This document shows positions 14,679 to 16,204 of a stretch of DNA of 16,204 nt, piece by piece. How positions within the stretch are numbered: position 1 is the stretch's first letter; every line of letters begins with the position of its first letter. Location: contig CAYHKW010000020.1 of the NCBI GenBank assembly GCA_964357385.1, positions 1 to 16,204 of the forward strand, in the 5' to 3' direction. Under the pieces are notes generated by a model. The model was not told where the DNA came from, did not search any database, and was given only the letters and a program-made list of their open reading frames with translations. The position numbers and the translations under genes are program-made. This DNA comes from JAHFJA01 sp964357385 (GTDB lineage Bacteria > Patescibacteriota > Patescibacteriia > JACQRZ01).

Positions 14679-14997
14679 GCCGAGGTAGCTCAGTGGTAGA
14701 GCAGAGGACTGGTTTTCGGTCCCTTTCACAGTAATGTGAAATGAAAAACTGGGTGAATTCGGGGAAACCCTTAGGGGCAATCCCGAGCCAAGCTAGAAAG
14801 GGTTCCGCAAATAACGGAAGTTTTCTAGAAGGTGTAGAGACTAGTGGGTGAGTCCCAACAATAACCCCACACAAGCGCCCAGCTCCTCACTCCGTCGTTT
14901 TGATGGAACGGATGATGATATAGTCCATGCCTTAGGGTAACCTAAGTCCATGAGCTGGAAAATCCTCGTGTCGAGAGTCCGATTCTCTCCCTCGGCA
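14679..14997 (+). tRNA. tRNA-Phe (anticodon GAA), split by a group I intron
   Basis: Exon 1 (14679-14710) and exon 2 (14958-14997) join into a normal 72-nt tRNA. The acceptor is GCCGAGG/CCTCGGC, the D-arm GCTC-AGTGGTA-GAGC, the anticodon stem GAGGA/TCCTC with loop CTGAAAA (anticodon GAA), and the discriminator A. CCA is not encoded. The T-loop reads TCCGATT, so the nearly universal U55 is C. The tRNA cannot work before the 247-nt intron is removed between U33 and G34. It is probably co-transcribed with tRNA-Ile. Confidence 0.93.
14711..14957 (+). ncRNA. Self-splicing group I intron (IC3-like) in tRNA-Phe
   Basis: A 247-nt intron without an ORF. P1: exon GGACT (14706-14710) pairs with GGTCC (14718-14722), with U.G at the 5' splice site. 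P10: TTTTC (14713-14717) pairs with GAAAA of exon 2 (14958-14962). The intron ends in G. P2 is TTTCAC/GTGAAA (14724-14741). The P/Q core is TTCGGGGAAACCC (14758-14770) with GCAATCCCGAGCC (14777-14789). A long P6 extension pairs CTAGAAA with TTTTCTAG (14793-14828). P7 is GACT (14839-14842) with AGTC (14922-14925). P9 is CTTAGG-GTAA-CCTAAG (14931-14946). The P/Q and R blocks closely resemble, from memory, the cyanobacterial tRNA-Leu(UAA) intron. P3 was not resolved by eye. Confidence 0.92.
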
Positions 14998-15005
14998 TAT
15001 TAAAG

Positions 15006-15031
15006 AAGTGTGGTGAAAGCCACGCTTTTTT
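15006..15031 (+). terminator. Intrinsic terminator of the tRNA-Ile/tRNA-Phe operon
   Basis: AAGTGTGG (15006-15013) pairs with CCACGCTT (15020-15027) across a 6-nt loop, with six T at 15026-15031. Confidence 0.85.
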
Positions 15032-15068
15032 AATATTTAACAAACCACTCGTTTATACTGAAAGAGAT

Positions 15069-15077
15069 TGCTATACT
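15069..15077 (+). promoter_or_regulatory. Extended -10 promoter of the secreted repeat protein gene
   Basis: TGCTATACT (15069-15077) matches the extended -10 pattern TGnTATAAT with one mismatch. A second TATACT lies at 15054-15059. No clear -35 is seen. Confidence 0.4.
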
Positions 15078-15107
15078 ATACATATTATTTATTTACTACT
15101 ACACGGT

Positions 15108-15986
15108 ATGAAAAAACTATTATTCATATCACTCATCATGCTGAGTGTTGTCGCACTCTGCCCATCAGCATACGCAGCCACCATGGCTGAAAAAATGTCG
15201 GGGAGTATTTTGCTACAGGTCGAGTCAAAAGGGGAGGGGTGGTATGTCAACCCAAAAACCAAATCCCGCCACTTTTTGTATCGTGCGCCGCAAGCCTATC
15301 AAATCATGCGTGAGCAAGGAATTGGGATTACTAATAGTGATTTACAAAAAATTCCTCTGGGCTTCTACGCAATCCAAGATGTCGACTCTGACCGCGATGG
15401 ACTCTCTGATAGTTTTGAAATCGCCATCGGTAGTAATATTTCCAGTAGCGATACTGATAATGATGGATTCAACGATTTATTAGAAATCATCGCAGGGATG
15501 AATCCTAATGGGGGTGCGATATCGATCGACTCATCATTTGCACAACATAATGACGGAAAAATATTATTACAGGTTCAAGCACATGGGGAAAGCTGGTGGG
15601 TAAACCCCGCCGATCATAAGCGATATTATCTTGGAAGAGCTTCTGATGCACTTCCTCTCATGCGATCATTTGGCATCGGCATTTCAAATACAAATATTGC
15701 CATGATTCCTGTCTCACCAACGCTCATGAATTGCGGCGATGATTTTCATTGTCTGGGTGTCGCACTTAAACTCGGACAATTTTCCTACGCAAATGTAAAC
15801 GGCTCGACGATAACGCTCAAACAAAGTGGTAGTGCATATATATACGATTCACGGCCGCAATCGAGTTCCACAAAAACAGTATGTAGTTTCAGCAACAAAA
15901 CTGCACTATTAACCTATCTTGATCATACTGAAACAGGAACGGTGACCGCATCGGAATCAACACGATGCTCTGTAGTCGCACGATAG
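15108..15986 (+). CDS. Secreted protein with two WYVNP-type repeats and a thrombospondin type 3 calcium-binding segment
   Basis: A 292-residue exported protein. Residues 1-24 are a signal peptide ending AYAA. Two homologous repeats of about 54 residues lie at 30-83 and 147-201; they share ILLQV, GExWxVNP, a Tyr/Phe-Leu-x-Arg-Ala block, LMR/IMR and GIGI(T/S)N. Between them sits a thrombospondin type 3 stretch (91-134), with Asp-rich turns DVDSDRDG and DTDNDG, expected to bind Ca2+. The C-terminal part (205-292) has four cysteines (C209, C215 and two near the end) and a beta-rich look. I know the WYVNP repeat only as common in Patescibacteria envelope proteins; its role is unknown. No Shine-Dalgarno is visible. 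It ends at the hairpin at 16007-16037. Confidence 0.88.
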   Translation: MKKLLFISLIMLSVVALCPSAYAATMAEKMSGSILLQVESKGEGWYVNPKTKSRHFLYRAPQAYQIMREQGIGITNSDLQKIPLGFYAIQDVDSDRDGLSDSFEIAIGSNISSSDTDNDGFNDLLEIIAGMNPNGGAISIDSSFAQHNDGKILLQVQAHGESWWVNPADHKRYYLGRASDALPLMRSFGIGISNTNIAMIPVSPTLMNCGDDFHCLGVALKLGQFSYANVNGSTITLKQSGSAYIYDSRPQSSSTKTVCSFSNKTALLTYLDHTETGTVTASESTRCSVVAR

Positions 15987-16006
15987 GGGAGTAAACAATC
16001 TACAAC

Positions 16007-16037
16007 AAAAAATACCGCCAAAGAGACGGTATTTTTT
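16007..16037. terminator. Bidirectional terminator between the repeat protein gene and 16S rRNA
   Basis: An 11-bp stem AAAAAATACCG (16007-16017) / CGGTATTTTTT (16027-16037) with a 9-nt loop. It ends in a T-run when read on either strand. It closes the plus-strand gene and lies about 120 nt past the 16S 3' end on the minus strand. Confidence 0.85.
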
Positions 16038-16118
16038 GTATCGTTTCATTTATTAAGTGACAGACGCCTCGCGAAACACAGTCTTTGAAATTACTTTCAT
16101 AAACCTCGACCTAATAAT

Positions 16119-16141
16119 TATTTTCTCATAAAGAGAAAATA
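16119..16141 (-). other. Hairpin in the 16S 3' trailer
   Basis: TATTTTCTC/GAGAAAATA form a 9-bp stem with a 5-nt loop about 18 nt downstream of mature 16S. It has no adjoining U-run strong enough for a terminator, so a processing or stability role is more likely. Confidence 0.5.
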
Positions 16142-16158
16142 TTGTTTTATCTCCCTAG

Positions 16159-16204
16159 AAAGGAGGTGATCCATCCACAGCTTCCGCTACGGATGCCTTG
16201 TTAC
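16159..16204 (-). rRNA. rrs: 16S ribosomal RNA, 3' end only
   Basis: On the minus strand the right edge reads GTAACAAGG and ends GGATCACCTCCTTT, the universal 16S 3' terminus with an intact anti-Shine-Dalgarno CCTCC. Only about 46 nt lie in the window. It is on the same strand as 23S but about 13 kb upstream of it. Confidence 0.96.

Noticed and set aside
14521..14874. Open frame of 117 codons on the minus strand
   Set aside because: Covers tRNA-Ile, tRNA-Phe exon 1 and the intron core, which fully explain the sequence; similar false proteins often arise opposite tRNAs.

Overview
The window looks like a piece of a small-genome bacterium of the Candidate Phyla Radiation (Patescibacteria), possibly a Parcubacteria-type lineage. 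This is inferred from group I introns in both an rRNA and a tRNA gene, a secreted protein carrying a WYVNP-type repeat with a thrombospondin type 3 stretch that I associate with such genomes, few Shine-Dalgarno sites, and short intergenic spaces. No single marker here proves the taxon. The 16S 3' end keeps a normal anti-Shine-Dalgarno sequence.

Layout. Positions 1 to about 3100 hold a 23S rRNA gene on the minus strand, cut by the left window edge (its 3' part is missing). It is interrupted at E. coli position 1931 by a 673-nt group I intron that encodes a LAGLIDADG endonuclease. A consensus promoter (TTGACA, 16 nt, TATAAT) lies about 320 nt upstream of the 23S 5' end, followed by a hairpin-rich leader. 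Next come tRNA-Leu(UAG) and an unassigned structured RNA candidate (about 3703-3830, plus strand). A minus-strand unit follows: tRNA-Trp, a small membrane protein and a PolX/PHP polymerase. Then come a plus-strand hypothetical gene with unusually clear expression signals, a translationally coupled polA-folD pair (minus), tRNA-Cys, a secreted 3D-domain protein, tRNA-Gly and the magnesium channel gene mgtE (all minus). A peroxiredoxin gene (plus), tRNA-Pro (minus) and rfbA (plus) follow. A two-tRNA plus-strand operon then carries tRNA-Ile(GAU) and a tRNA-Phe(GAA) split by a 247-nt group I intron. Last are a secreted repeat protein (plus) and, at the right edge, the 3' end of 16S rRNA on the minus strand.

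The most notable points: 16S and 23S rRNA are on the same strand but about 13 kb apart, with a terminator after 16S and a separate strong promoter before 23S. There are two unrelated-looking group I introns in 16 kb: an IC3-like one without an ORF between U33 and G34 of tRNA-Phe, and one in 23S whose endonuclease ORF overlaps the ribozyme core at both ends. A compact RNA candidate with its own promoter lies beside the polX 3' end. A recurrent tRNA promoter (TTGnnn, 17 nt, TACCAT) is also visible.

Functionally the window is housekeeping: translation RNAs, DNA repair (PolA, PolX), one-carbon metabolism (FolD), Mg2+ import (MgtE), peroxide defence, nucleotide-sugar synthesis (RfbA) and envelope proteins. 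The genes appear mostly as short independent units rather than one pathway.
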